Origin: Porticoccus litoralis
GTDB taxonomy: Bacteria > Pseudomonadota > Gammaproteobacteria > Pseudomonadales > Porticoccaceae
Reading direction: 5' to 3'
Assembly (NCBI RefSeq): GCF_030676955.1
Contig: NZ_JAUUUU010000001.1
Span: forward strand, 186,001-250,000
DNA length: 64,000 bases
The notes under the pieces were generated by a model. That model searched no databases and was not told the DNA's origin. It saw only the letters and a list, made by a program, of their open reading frames with translations. The stretch's first letter is position 1. Every line of letters starts with the position of its first letter. The translations under genes and the position numbers were made by a program. Below, in pieces: positions 8,467-16,292 of the stretch.

Positions 8467-9339
8467 TTAACGGCCGCCCCTGGCTTCATTCACCAGCTGC
8501 TGTAGGCCCGCCACCAGCAGCTTGCCACTTTCACAGGGCAAGCCATCTTCGGAGAGCGTGTTTTCTCTGGTCACTCCATCGACACTGCCCCTTTCCGCCA
8601 GATATTCGAGTACTTCACGGTTATCCCACTGTGAGAGGTAATCGATATCAGACCAGTAACTGAGCATGGCCACCAGGCCATGGGCCGCCCAATTGGACAC
8701 ATCGGCAATCACCAATTCATCACAGCGGGTGGCAGAGGGCGTAATATCCAGTGATGCTAAAGCTTCGACAAGATTTCCCATGCCAATCTCATTGCCGCCA
8801 TCGCCGATGGCAATACTGGGGCAGTCGGCCAGGGTCAGAAAATCATCAAAACAGAAGGTGTGCTCACTGATATCCTCGCCACGCATATTGTAGTAACGAC
8901 CATCCCTGGCCCGTCCCGGCAGCTCAATACTTACCACCAGCTCGGGGCATATGTTCGCCAGCACCTCACGGATACGCTCAGGCAGTTGTGGGGAAATACC
9001 CACTGGCATCGCCTCTACCCGAAAATCACCGGTCAAGGACATCGCCAACTGTTCGCTACAGACCAGTATCGGTTCCGCACCCTGACCTTCGAGCGCCCTG
9101 TAAAGTGCAATGGCACCGGCTGGCCCATCGGTTTCAAACGTGTCCAGAACCGGAAAACCCGTGCCAATCAAAACCGGACCGCGACACGCTCTTAAACGCT
9201 CGGCAGCCCTCAGGCAATAGCCCGGGCGCAGGTGGGCCCGCAGGTCCGCCATACCCCGCATATTTCTCTCCACCAGTAATTGCTCGATGCGCTCGCTGAG
9301 TAACTGGTCATGTTCATTTGTCATGGACACCTCATTCAA
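8467..9339 (-). CDS. D-glutamate cyclase C-terminal-type protein (DUF4392 / GLUCM-like)
   Basis: A 290-residue protein corresponding to the C-terminal domain of mitochondrial D-glutamate cyclase (DGLUCY, formerly DUF4392). Motifs seen are 'GPVLIGTGFPV' near residue 54, 'ETDGPAGAIALYRAL' near 69-83, the strongly conserved 'IGDGGNEIGMGN' at 178-189, and 'VSNWAAHGLVAML'. The enzyme class dehydrates D-glutamate to 5-oxo-D-proline. In animals this domain is fused behind a DUF1445 domain; here the DUF1445 partner is a separate gene about 2.5 kb upstream in the same operon. A second ATG at 9324, after GAGGTG, may be the true start. Function as a two-part cyclase is inferred. Confidence 0.78.
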   Translation of the reverse strand: MNEVSMTNEHDQLLSERIEQLLVERNMRGMADLRAHLRPGYCLRAAERLRACRGPVLIGTGFPVLDTFETDGPAGAIALYRALEGQGAEPILVCSEQLAMSLTGDFRVEAMPVGISPQLPERIREVLANICPELVVSIELPGRARDGRYYNMRGEDISEHTFCFDDFLTLADCPSIAIGDGGNEIGMGNLVEALASLDITPSATRCDELVIADVSNWAAHGLVAMLSYWSDIDYLSQWDNREVLEYLAERGSVDGVTRENTLSEDGLPCESGKLLVAGLQQLVNEARGGR

Positions 9340-9357
9340 CCTAAGGCTCTCTATCCA

Positions 9358-9412
9358 GCTGAAGGCTCTTTACCCCGCTGAAGGCTCTTTACCCCGCTGA
9401 AGGCTCTTTACT
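9358..9412. repeat. Three tandem 19-bp repeats
   Basis: The unit gctgaaggctctttacccc occurs at 9358-9376 and 9377-9395, and its first 17 bases recur at 9396-9412; a weaker fourth copy may lie just before 9358. The repeats span the 3' end of pxpC and the gap to the next gene. The pxpC stop codon (9389-9391) lies inside the middle copy, so slippage here would change the C-terminus of that protein and the intergenic spacing. Confidence 0.9.
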
Positions 9413-10354
9413 TGGACAGACTACCGGCTGTATTTGCTCAAATTGTTTGGTGGCCTGCAGTCTCACCTGCCGAGCCTTGTCGACCGTTATCGGTGCAAAA
9501 GATACCCTGCCACCCGCCGGCAACTGTGCCAGTAGCGGCAGGTCTACGGACAGCACCGCGCCCAGTTTGGGATAACCCCCAATCGTCTGGCGATCACTGA
9601 GCAGCACGATGGGCTGGCCATCAGGGGGCACCTGAACTGCGCCCAGGCAAATGCCCTCGGAAAGCATATCCGGCATTCGGCAATGCACTGCCGGCCCTTC
9701 CAGTCGATATCCCATCCTGTCGCTCTGGCTGGACACCTGGTATTCCCCCGCATAAAAGCGCTCCCGCTCAGACGGAGCAAAGGCATCATGCTGGTAACCC
9801 ATCACCATCCTCAACAACACTCGCCGGTTATAGACCGGGCGATAGCCCGTGGGCACTTTCAAGCAGTCCCCGCTATCAACTTGAGGACATGGCAGGCGAT
9901 CCCCTCCCACCAGTTTACGACCCTCCATACCCCCTATGCCCTCTCGTAATACTGTAGCAGTGCTCCCCAGAACCGCTGGCACCATCAACCCACCAGCGGT
10001 GGCCAGATAGGCTCGCACTCCGGCTCTGGCAAAGCCCACCGAAATTTTGTCCCCGGGATAAACAGAGTGACTGCGCCAACCTTCAATAGGTCTGCCATTG
10101 ATGGCCAGTGGCATATCGGCACCGCAGACGGCAATTCGGGTGGTTACCTCAGCGACAAGCTCCAGGCCACCTACGGTAATTTCAAGAGATGATGCACCCG
10201 AGGGGTTTCCGCATAGCCGGTTTGCCCAGGCAAACGCTAGGGAGTCTGCGGGGCCTCCAGTGGTCAACCCCAAGCGGTGATAGCCAATGCGTCCACCATC
10301 CTGAATCAGGGTCATGACTCCAGGCTTGATAACCTGGAAGCCGACTGCGCTCAC
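9389..10354 (-). CDS. pxpC: 5-oxoprolinase subunit C (biotin-dependent carboxyltransferase-like, KipA type)
   Basis: PxpC with PxpB and PxpA makes the prokaryotic ATP-dependent 5-oxoprolinase that opens 5-oxoproline to glutamate. The 321-residue protein has the KipA/allophanate-hydrolase-subunit-2 pattern: 'GVMTLIQDGGRIGYHRLGLTTGGPADSLAFAWANRL' at about 12-47, 'NPSGASSLEITVGG', 'RMGYRLEGP' and 'QTIGGYPKLGAVLSVDLP'. GTG start at 10354 overlaps the pxpB stop by 4 bases, so the pair is translationally coupled. The C-terminal codons lie in a tandem repeat (9358-9412), so the last residues are probably not conserved. Confidence 0.92.
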   Translation of the reverse strand: MSAVGFQVIKPGVMTLIQDGGRIGYHRLGLTTGGPADSLAFAWANRLCGNPSGASSLEITVGGLELVAEVTTRIAVCGADMPLAINGRPIEGWRSHSVYPGDKISVGFARAGVRAYLATAGGLMVPAVLGSTATVLREGIGGMEGRKLVGGDRLPCPQVDSGDCLKVPTGYRPVYNRRVLLRMVMGYQHDAFAPSERERFYAGEYQVSSQSDRMGYRLEGPAVHCRMPDMLSEGICLGAVQVPPDGQPIVLLSDRQTIGGYPKLGAVLSVDLPLLAQLPAGGRVSFAPITVDKARQVRLQATKQFEQIQPVVCPSKEPSAG

Positions 10355-11031
10355 AGCTCACCTCCCATCGAGATGAATTCGCTGCGATCAATGGCAAAAA
10401 AACGTACCCGATCCCCAACTTCCACCGGCATCGGTGGGTCTGCCTGCAGGTCAAACATCAACAACGGGCAGCGGCCAATCAAATTCCAGCCACCGGGGGA
10501 AATGGAGGGATACACCGCAGTCTGTCGCCCGGCAATGCCCACACTACCCTGTCGCACCCGAGGTCTCGGTGTTGCCAGGCGAGGATGAGCAATACGCTCG
10601 TCCACCTCTCCCAGGTAAGCAAACCCGGGGGCAAAGCCGATGGCGTAAACCCGGTACTCCCGGGCCTGGTGCAAGTCCACGATGTCGGAGATAGAGAGGC
10701 CTGTCTGACTGGCCATGACTCGCAAGTCAGGTCCGGATTCCTCGCTGTAATAAACCGGCAGTTCCACCAGCTTGGCACGGCGCTCAGATGCTCTACCCTT
10801 GGCCTCCGCCAACAGCGCGGGGATCTGTGAACACAAGCGGCCGTAATCGGTTTTGTACAGGTCATAAATCAACAGCAGGGAGGCATAGGAGGGCACCAGA
10901 TCCACCAGCAAATCTCCGAGCGCCTGTTCCAACACTTGAACGGCCCGCTGTACCTGATCGGAGACCTCCGGGCTGAGGTGATCGGAAAGATAAATGATCA
11001 GGGCATTTTCACCTGCAACGGCGATTTTCAC
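10351..11031 (-). CDS. pxpB: 5-oxoprolinase subunit B (KipI type)
   Basis: A 226-residue KipI / allophanate-hydrolase-subunit-1 protein that partners PxpC. Seen are 'VQVLEQALGDLLVDLVPSYASLLLIYD', 'ELPVYYSEESGPDL', 'YAIGFAPGFAYLGEVDERIAHPRLATPRPRVRQGSVGIAGRQTAVYP' and 'SPGGWNLIGRCPLLMFD', the last two being family signatures. The start is a GTG. In Bacillus the homologue inhibits the sporulation kinase KinA, but with PxpA and PxpC adjacent the metabolic 5-oxoprolinase role is the better reading. Confidence 0.92.
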   Translation of the reverse strand: MKIAVAGENALIIYLSDHLSPEVSDQVQRAVQVLEQALGDLLVDLVPSYASLLLIYDLYKTDYGRLCSQIPALLAEAKGRASERRAKLVELPVYYSEESGPDLRVMASQTGLSISDIVDLHQAREYRVYAIGFAPGFAYLGEVDERIAHPRLATPRPRVRQGSVGIAGRQTAVYPSISPGGWNLIGRCPLLMFDLQADPPMPVEVGDRVRFFAIDRSEFISMGGEL

Positions 11032-11047
11032 GATACTGGCTCCACGC

Positions 11048-11779
11048 TCAAGACACGAGTTGCCTGAGTTCGCGGATCACGCGGATACTTTCCGGGTTAT
11101 CCCCGTGCACGCAGAGCGTATCTGCCGCCAGCGGCAAACGCAGCCCACCGGCGGCGATGATCTCACCCGTCTCAACCAGTGACGCCACCTGTGCCAGAGT
11201 CTGTTCCCGGCTGAGTACCGCACCCGAGCAGGACCGGGGCACCAGCAATCCGCTGTCGTCATAACACCGATCCGCAAATGCTTCCAGCCACAATGGAACA
11301 CCCAACGCCGCTGCTTCGCGACGATGCGCTTCAGCCTCGGGGGTCGCCTGGATCATCAGGTGCAGAGGTTGGTAAAAGCTTGCCACGGCCTCCATCACCG
11401 CCCGCCGCAACTGGGCATCTTTCATCATATCGTTGTAAAGCGCACCATGGGGTTTGACATAGGCCAGGGTTAACCCCATGGAGCGAGCCATCCCGTCCAG
11501 TGCGGCAATCTGATAATGCAAAAGCGCCGCGATTTCCTCCGGCGTATGGGCCATTGACCTGCGCCCGAATCCCTCCAGATCCCGATAACCGGGGTGAGCC
11601 CCGATCATGACCCCATGCCGCCCTGCCAATTGCAGTGTTTTGAGCATCGACATCTGATCCCCCGCATGAAAACCACAGGCAATATTGGCCTGATGGATAT
11701 GAGGCATCACAGCAGCATCGACATCCAGGTCGATGCCGCCAGCACCTTCACCCAGATCAGCGTTTAACAACAGGGGCAT
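11048..11779 (-). CDS. pxpA: 5-oxoprolinase subunit A (LamB/YcsF family)
   Basis: A 243-residue LamB/YcsF protein and the hydrolase-like subunit of 5-oxoprolinase. Family marks are the N-terminal 'LLNADLGEGAG', 'MPHIHQANIACGFHAGDQMSM', 'GAHPGYRDLEGFGRRSM', 'VKPHGALYNDMMKD' and 'CVHGDNPESI' near the end. It begins 22 bases after the DUF1445 gene and has AGAGGA before its ATG. With PxpB and PxpC it should convert 5-oxoproline, including that made by D-glutamate cyclase, back to glutamate; whether the complex accepts the D-form is unknown here. Confidence 0.93.
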   Translation of the reverse strand: MPLLLNADLGEGAGGIDLDVDAAVMPHIHQANIACGFHAGDQMSMLKTLQLAGRHGVMIGAHPGYRDLEGFGRRSMAHTPEEIAALLHYQIAALDGMARSMGLTLAYVKPHGALYNDMMKDAQLRRAVMEAVASFYQPLHLMIQATPEAEAHRREAAALGVPLWLEAFADRCYDDSGLLVPRSCSGAVLSREQTLAQVASLVETGEIIAAGGLRLPLAADTLCVHGDNPESIRVIRELRQLVS

Positions 11780-11801
11780 GTTGCAATCCTCTGACCGCTG
11801 C

Positions 11802-12587
11802 TCATAACACCGCCAGCTTGCTATTGGGCAAGTCGGTGACCAGCATGCAACCCGGACTATGGGTAATACACAAAGGTGGCCGGGCTGTTTCCAGGGCCAC
11901 TTGCGGGGTTACCCCACAGGCCCAGAACACGGGCAGCTCTCCCTCGTGGATGCTCACAGCATCGCCAAAATCAGGACTGGATATATCGTGGATACCGATC
12001 AGGGAAGGATCACCAATATGAACTGGCGCACCATGCACTGATGGAAAGCGCGTGCAGATCTGAACGGCGCGAATCGCGTCAGCCGCCAGCATCGGTCGCA
12101 TACTCACCACCATGTCACTGCTGAAACGGCCCGCCTTGCGGCAGGGAATATTGGTACGGTACATCGGGACGTTGACGCCTTCGGTGATATTGCGTATCTC
12201 CAGCCCATCCGCCAGCAAGGCTTCCTCGAAGGAAAAAGAACAGCCCAGGACAAATGTCACCAGATCATCCCGCCAGTGGTTGACGATATCCATGACCTCC
12301 TGCATCAACTCTCCACCGTGAAAGATCCGGTAGCGAGGAATATCCGTGCGGATATCCAGTTCGTCACCTAGCTCCGGCAACAATGGATCACCAACCTGAG
12401 ACATGGCAATCAATGGACATGGCCGGGGGTTCAGCTGGCAGAAGCGCAAAAAGTCCGCAGCCCAATCCTCGGGCAGGATCACCACATTACCCTGCACAAA
12501 CCCCTGACATTGACCCGAGGTATTGGTCTGGTATTCGCCATAGCGTATGCGTGCCCGCAATTGTTTAGGGGTATAGGCGACCTGCAT
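11802..12587 (-). CDS. D-glutamate cyclase N-terminal-type protein (DUF1445, putative hydro-lyase / YcsI)
   Basis: A 261-residue DUF1445 protein. Conserved segments are 'GYCQGFVQGNVVILP'-like near residue 26, 'DIRTDIPRYRIF', 'FVLGCSFSFEEALLADG' (112-128), 'NVPMYRTNIPC', 'GAPVHIGDPSLIGI' and 'FWACGVTPQ...THSPGCMLVTD'. It corresponds to the N-terminal domain of animal D-glutamate cyclase and to B. subtilis YcsI, which also sits beside kipI/kipA/ycsF. ATG 12587 is preferred over 12620 because CGGAG stands 7 bases before it. First gene of the operon; the separate C-terminal-type domain is encoded downstream. Cyclase activity is inferred from both domains being present. Confidence 0.82.
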   Translation of the reverse strand: MQVAYTPKQLRARIRYGEYQTNTSGQCQGFVQGNVVILPEDWAADFLRFCQLNPRPCPLIAMSQVGDPLLPELGDELDIRTDIPRYRIFHGGELMQEVMDIVNHWRDDLVTFVLGCSFSFEEALLADGLEIRNITEGVNVPMYRTNIPCRKAGRFSSDMVVSMRPMLAADAIRAVQICTRFPSVHGAPVHIGDPSLIGIHDISSPDFGDAVSIHEGELPVFWACGVTPQVALETARPPLCITHSPGCMLVTDLPNSKLAVL

Positions 12588-12794
12588 GGAATGCTCCGTA
12601 TACTGGGCTTTTAGTGTCATTCAACCATTTCTGCGCCCGGCATGACCATACCCTACCTGAATAAAGCCACAAATCCGTGACTGCTATGGGATAGAGCTCA
12701 AACAGATAATGACCTGAACATTCTGGAGGCATAAAAAACGGGAGAATGGGAATGGGGGACCATCCTCCCGCGTGGCAAGTGAGCAGAACGGTAA

Positions 12795-13316
12795 TTACCC
12801 GTCTTCGGGCGGAGCCCAAAGATAGGATTTATCGCCCTGCCCACCGCGCAGGCAACTGATCGGGGCTGGCCAGGCATTGGACATCAGCCGCGAAAAATCC
12901 TTGTGACTGAGGTGAAGTAAATGGTGGTGGTCACCCCCTTCAATGTAGACATCCATGCCCGCTTCAAGCAGTGCATTGTCCACAATCACATCCATATGAA
13001 AGGCATCTCCCAGGCAGGGAATCGCCCCTTCATCGCAGTCTGGAAACAGCTGGCGCAACTCGGATTCCTCGGCAATCTCGTATCCGTGCTGACGACCGTA
13101 CTCCAGCCATTCCACCACCAGTTCGTTGGCAGCAGGAATAACGCACATGGCATAGCGGTCGTCCTGGCGAACAATCACCGCTTTTGCCAGCTTGGCAGGC
13201 GGCACATGTGCCTCGCGGGCAGTCGCCATGGAAGTACTCGTATGTTCATGTCGTAACACTTCATAATTGACGTGGTGTTTGCTGAGATAATCAGCCAAAA
13301 CAGGAGAGACGCCCAT
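12795..13316 (-). CDS. YbaK/aminoacyl-tRNA deacylase domain protein
   Basis: A 173-residue stand-alone YbaK/ProX editing-domain protein. It shows 'VNYEVLRHEHTSTSMATAREAHVPPAKLAKAVIVR' (residues about 16-50), where the Lys in 'KAVIV' is the family's conserved residue, then 'IPCLGDAF' and 'VYIEGGDHHHLLHLSHKDFSRL'. Such proteins deacylate mischarged tRNA (classically Cys- or Ala-tRNAPro); the exact substrate is not predictable. It lies 207 bases upstream of the D-glutamate/oxoproline operon on the same strand, with no terminator recognised between them, so co-transcription is possible. Confidence 0.82.
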   Translation of the reverse strand: MGVSPVLADYLSKHHVNYEVLRHEHTSTSMATAREAHVPPAKLAKAVIVRQDDRYAMCVIPAANELVVEWLEYGRQHGYEIAEESELRQLFPDCDEGAIPCLGDAFHMDVIVDNALLEAGMDVYIEGGDHHHLLHLSHKDFSRLMSNAWPAPISCLRGGQGDKSYLWAPPEDG

Positions 13317-13460
13317 AAGCTAGTACCTCGTGTTAACTTACATCAACTCACTGTTTAGTATAGTTCGCCCAACCTCCGTTCCCAGCACCGCTAAATAATG
13401 GTTTGCTCTATCAGAAATGACTGTATATGACGGTCTCTGCTAGACGCTTTTCTCTTGATC

Positions 13461-13506
13461 AAAAAAAAGGCTGGCAACCTCCCTCCGGTAAGAGGTGTTG
13501 CCAGCC
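13461..13506 (-). terminator. Rho-independent terminator of the NhaD-type gene
   Basis: GGCTGGCAAC (13469-13478) pairs with GTTGCCAGCC (13497-13506), extended inward by CCTC/GAGG, and on the minus strand is followed by eight T residues. It lies 25 bases after the stop of the antiporter gene. Confidence 0.92.
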
Positions 13507-13531
13507 CCGAATAAACCGTATGCAGGCTTGG

Positions 13532-14863
13532 TTAGCGCGCCAGGCCCTCTACGTAGAGGTAGTCATAACCCAACCAGATAAAGACTGAGCAAAGAGCGAG
13601 TGTCAGCAACATTGCCGGAGTGCCCTTGCGAAACCAGAGACCGGGGGTAATCGCCAGGGCAGGATTACCCGTCTCCCTAGCCAGCCGCTCAGAGATGGTC
13701 ACGATATAGACGTTGGCGGTGGAACCAATGTGGGAACCGTTGCCTCCCATGCCGACACCCATGGCCAGCGCCCACCACATGACACTGACATTCACTCCCT
13801 GAAGCTGCAGTCCCGCCAGTACGGGAATCATGGCAGCGGTAAAGGGAATATTATCGATCAATGCGGACAAAATGGCGGCAACCCAGAGGAGCAGCAGCGC
13901 CGCACCCAGAGGGTGTTCCAATATGATCGGTTTGAACTGCTCGCCGATCAGCTCCAGCAACCCACTTTTTTCAACACCGCCAATCAGAATAAACAGCGCG
14001 ATAAAGAACATTAGCAGGGGTGTTTCCAAATGCCCGGTGACTTTGTCCAGGTCCACCTTACGGGACAGAAACACCAGAATAGTCAGGGCAATCGCCGCCA
14101 CCATCCAGGGCTCCCATCCCAGCTTGGTGTGGTAGATAAACAGCACCACCATGAACGCCATGACCAGCAGAGACTTTTGCCACAGGCGCTTATTTTTATA
14201 CTGGGCTACTGATTCAAAGTTTCCGCAGGGAATCGACAACTCACTGGGGAACAGGAAGCGCATGGCGATCAGAATACTCAACCAGGCCAGAGCCACCGGC
14301 GGGCCCATGTGGATAAAGAAAGTATTGAAGTCGATACCTGCAGCAGAACCGATCATCAGGTTGGGCGGGTCACCAACCAGTGTTGCCACACCACCGGTAT
14401 CCGATAACAGTGCAGCGGCCAGCAGGTAGGGAATGGGCGATATGCCCATGGTCTGACAGATCAGGATAATCAGCGGCCCGAAGATAATGACCGTGGTCAC
14501 GTTATCCAGCAACAGCGATATCACTGTCACAGCAGTACCCAAAAACACCATCAGCCGGACCTGTGAGCCACCACTGTGATTCGCCAGATATTCGGCCATA
14601 TGCTCAAAGCCACCCGTGCTGATCATGATGGAAACCACAATCATCATGATTGCCAGCAGGAACACCACATTCCAGTCGATGGCGTGAAGCGCCAGTTCGG
14701 GCGAATAGAAGCCATAAATCTGGCCCGCGATAATAATGGCACCGGCCCCTGCCATGGCAAATTTAGCGCGGTTATAGCCGTGTAGATGCTCGGTAAAGAT
14801 ACCAAGGAAAGTCAAAATCAATATTGCCCCGGATACGATCATCGGGGTGGTGAGTTCATGCAT
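13532..14863 (-). CDS. nhaD: ArsB/NhaD-family Na+/H+ antiporter
   Basis: A 443-residue ion-transporter-superfamily membrane protein with about 12 helices. The family repeats are visible: 'ISLLLDNVTTVIIFGPLIILI' near residue 114 and 'DTGGVATLVGDPPNLMIGSAAGIDFNTFF' near 155. The mirrored C-terminal pair is 'LSALIDNIPFTAAMIPVL' and 'GMGGNGSHIGSTANVYIVTISE'. NhaD members exchange Na+ (or Li+) for protons in halophilic and marine bacteria, consistent with the ectoine genes nearby. Other superfamily members move arsenite or anions, so the substrate is likely but not proven. Single-gene unit with its own terminator. Confidence 0.85.
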   Translation of the reverse strand: MHELTTPMIVSGAILILTFLGIFTEHLHGYNRAKFAMAGAGAIIIAGQIYGFYSPELALHAIDWNVVFLLAIMMIVVSIMISTGGFEHMAEYLANHSGGSQVRLMVFLGTAVTVISLLLDNVTTVIIFGPLIILICQTMGISPIPYLLAAALLSDTGGVATLVGDPPNLMIGSAAGIDFNTFFIHMGPPVALAWLSILIAMRFLFPSELSIPCGNFESVAQYKNKRLWQKSLLVMAFMVVLFIYHTKLGWEPWMVAAIALTILVFLSRKVDLDKVTGHLETPLLMFFIALFILIGGVEKSGLLELIGEQFKPIILEHPLGAALLLLWVAAILSALIDNIPFTAAMIPVLAGLQLQGVNVSVMWWALAMGVGMGGNGSHIGSTANVYIVTISERLARETGNPALAITPGLWFRKGTPAMLLTLALCSVFIWLGYDYLYVEGLAR

Positions 14864-15020
14864 AACACAATCTCCATTGTGAACTTAGGGGGGTAGACGC
14901 AATGCCAAGCGGGCAAGCCCGATGGCAAAAAACAACAGATAAGAGAGGAACAATGCCGTGTCGACTTCGTTCAGGCTAAATGCGATGTGGCAGAAACCGC
15001 CTGAATACTCGTCTAGTCAG

Positions 15021-15050
15021 AAGCCGGAAAAACAGAAAAAACCCGGCTTT
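15021..15050 (-). terminator. Possible weak stem-loop between nhaD and the small exported ORF
   Basis: AAGCCGG (15021-15027) and CCGGCTT (15043-15049) can pair across a long A-rich (minus-strand T-rich) loop. It lies at the 3' end of the small minus-strand ORF that ends at 15049. The loop is long, so terminator function is uncertain. Confidence 0.3.
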
Positions 15051-15381
15051 AGCACTGCCTTAGAGAGAATGGGGGTGCCCGAATACCGTGAACCTGATAC
15101 GTCCCACGATATGTGGCTGGTTGAACATGACAGATACTGTCAACTGTTTCAGCTTCATGCACAACAGGAAAACTGTGCGCCAGAAAAGCAAAAGGCTTAT
15201 CCGTGTCATCAAGGTCGCCACCGCCGACAACCACATGACATTCCCCCGGGGTAGCCTGATTGCCATGAAACCAATCAGAAAAAACCTCGGCGCTGGCCAT
15301 TGAGATGACCGCAAACAGAAGAGCGGAAATCAGCGTATTGATCAACAGGGTGTCCCGTGTAGCACATACCGACCTATGCAT
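15049..15381 (-). CDS. Hypothetical small exported protein
   Basis: A 110-residue frame on the minus strand, in a stretch with no better candidate on either strand. It has a hydrophobic N-terminal segment 'LLINTLISALLFAVISMASA' that resembles a signal peptide. A short polar domain with two cysteines follows ('GECHVVVGGGD', 'SICHVQPATY'). I do not recognise a family. No good ribosome-binding site precedes the ATG. It may be a real small periplasmic protein or an accidental frame. Confidence 0.35.
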   Translation of the reverse strand: MHRSVCATRDTLLINTLISALLFAVISMASAEVFSDWFHGNQATPGECHVVVGGGDLDDTDKPFAFLAHSFPVVHEAETVDSICHVQPATYRGTYQVHGIRAPPFSLRQC

Positions 15382-15482
15382 GCCGGCGAGGTGGACCTGG
15401 GGTGGTCCGCAGAGCGCGGATTATAGCAACTTCCCGGCACTGGAACGTAGCTCTGAAAAAAACATTTTCACCTTTTTTAACG

Positions 15483-15498
15483 TTAAGGGTTTCTTAAG
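15483..15498 (+). promoter_or_regulatory. TTAAG-N6-TTAAG direct repeat (PmrA/QseB-type response-regulator site)
   Basis: Two TTAAG half-sites (15483-15487 and 15494-15498) are spaced 11 bases start to start, the pattern bound by PmrA/QseB-type OmpR-family regulators. The site lies about 48 bases before the first gene of the 15.5-25.3 kb cluster. A possible -10 TAATCT (15509-15514) would put the repeat over the -35 region, as in class II activation. The cluster itself encodes a regulator of this type (21389-22048), so autoregulation is a natural inference. Confidence 0.6.
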
Positions 15499-15545
15499 TA
15501 TTGCCAACTAATCTGACAGGCAATACACCGGAATAGGGTTTGGAA

Positions 15546-16292
15546 ATGGCTCTTATCACGACATCAGACAACACTGCCGTCCCGGTCAGTGAAAAGCCCT
15601 CCCGCAGCCTCAGTCAATTGTTGGGGCCGGGACCACAGCTCTCATTGCACGGTCGTCAATCTGCAGACCGGCAACGGGTAGAAACTTATGTTGCCAGACA
15701 ATTTCAATCCGTCTACGGCGCCAGTATCAACGAATTCATGCCGCTGTTTCTAAGCCTTGGCTGTAATGAGCAGTTAAGCGCGGTAACCGGCATCAGACCG
15801 GTCGAGGAGCAGCCCCTGTTTCTGGAGCAGTACCTCGACCAACCCATCGAGCAGGAAGTGGTGCGGGTGTTTGAAACGCCCGCCAACCGACTCAGTGTCG
15901 TTGAAATCGGCAACCTCGCCGCCACCCACCGCGGTTCAAGCCAGTTACTGTTCGTGCTACTGGCCGCAACGTTGCACCGTGCCGGATTCCGCTGGATTAC
16001 CTTTACCGCTACTCCCCAGGTCAGAAAAACCATTAATCGACTGGGTTTTGAGCTGCGCATTATCGATGAAGCCAAGCCGGAGCGTCTGGAGCAAAACGTC
16101 CTGAAGCAATGGGGCAGCTATTACCACACCAATCCGCTGGTGGTCGCCGGTGATCTCAACCACGCCATGCAGGTTATCGGTGCAAAACGCACCTTAGGCG
16201 GCATCCTGGCCCTGTACTGCAACCAGGTTGACACCCTCGCTGCCCAGATCAAATACGGAGTCCACCATGGTCAATATCGTTACGCAGCTTGA
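15546..16292 (+). CDS. Thermostable-hemolysin family protein (GNAT-like)
   Basis: A 248-residue protein resembling the thermostable hemolysin (delta-VPH) family, which has a GNAT acyltransferase-like fold. Marks are 'VETYVARQFQSVYGASINEFMPLFLSL' near residue 42, 'EQPLFLEQYLDQPIE', then the acetyltransferase-like core 'VVEIGNLAATHRGSSQLLFVLLAATLHRAGFRWITFTAT' and 'TINRLGFEL'. Despite the name it has no obvious pore-forming features; an acyl-transfer role is more plausible. It is the first gene of a twelve-gene cluster and overlaps the following ligase gene by 26 bases. ATG 15546 is preferred to the TTG two codons before. Confidence 0.75.
   Translation: MALITTSDNTAVPVSEKPSRSLSQLLGPGPQLSLHGRQSADRQRVETYVARQFQSVYGASINEFMPLFLSLGCNEQLSAVTGIRPVEEQPLFLEQYLDQPIEQEVVRVFETPANRLSVVEIGNLAATHRGSSQLLFVLLAATLHRAGFRWITFTATPQVRKTINRLGFELRIIDEAKPERLEQNVLKQWGSYYHTNPLVVAGDLNHAMQVIGAKRTLGGILALYCNQVDTLAAQIKYGVHHGQYRYAA

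Noticed and set aside
12565..12819. An 84-codon frame on the minus strand between the YbaK-type and DUF1445 genes
   Set aside because: It overlaps both neighbours, has no ribosome-binding site and a random composition.
13455..13475. A possible FNR box (TTGATCAAAAAAAA)
   Set aside because: Only the left half-site matches; the A-run belongs to the terminator of the antiporter gene.
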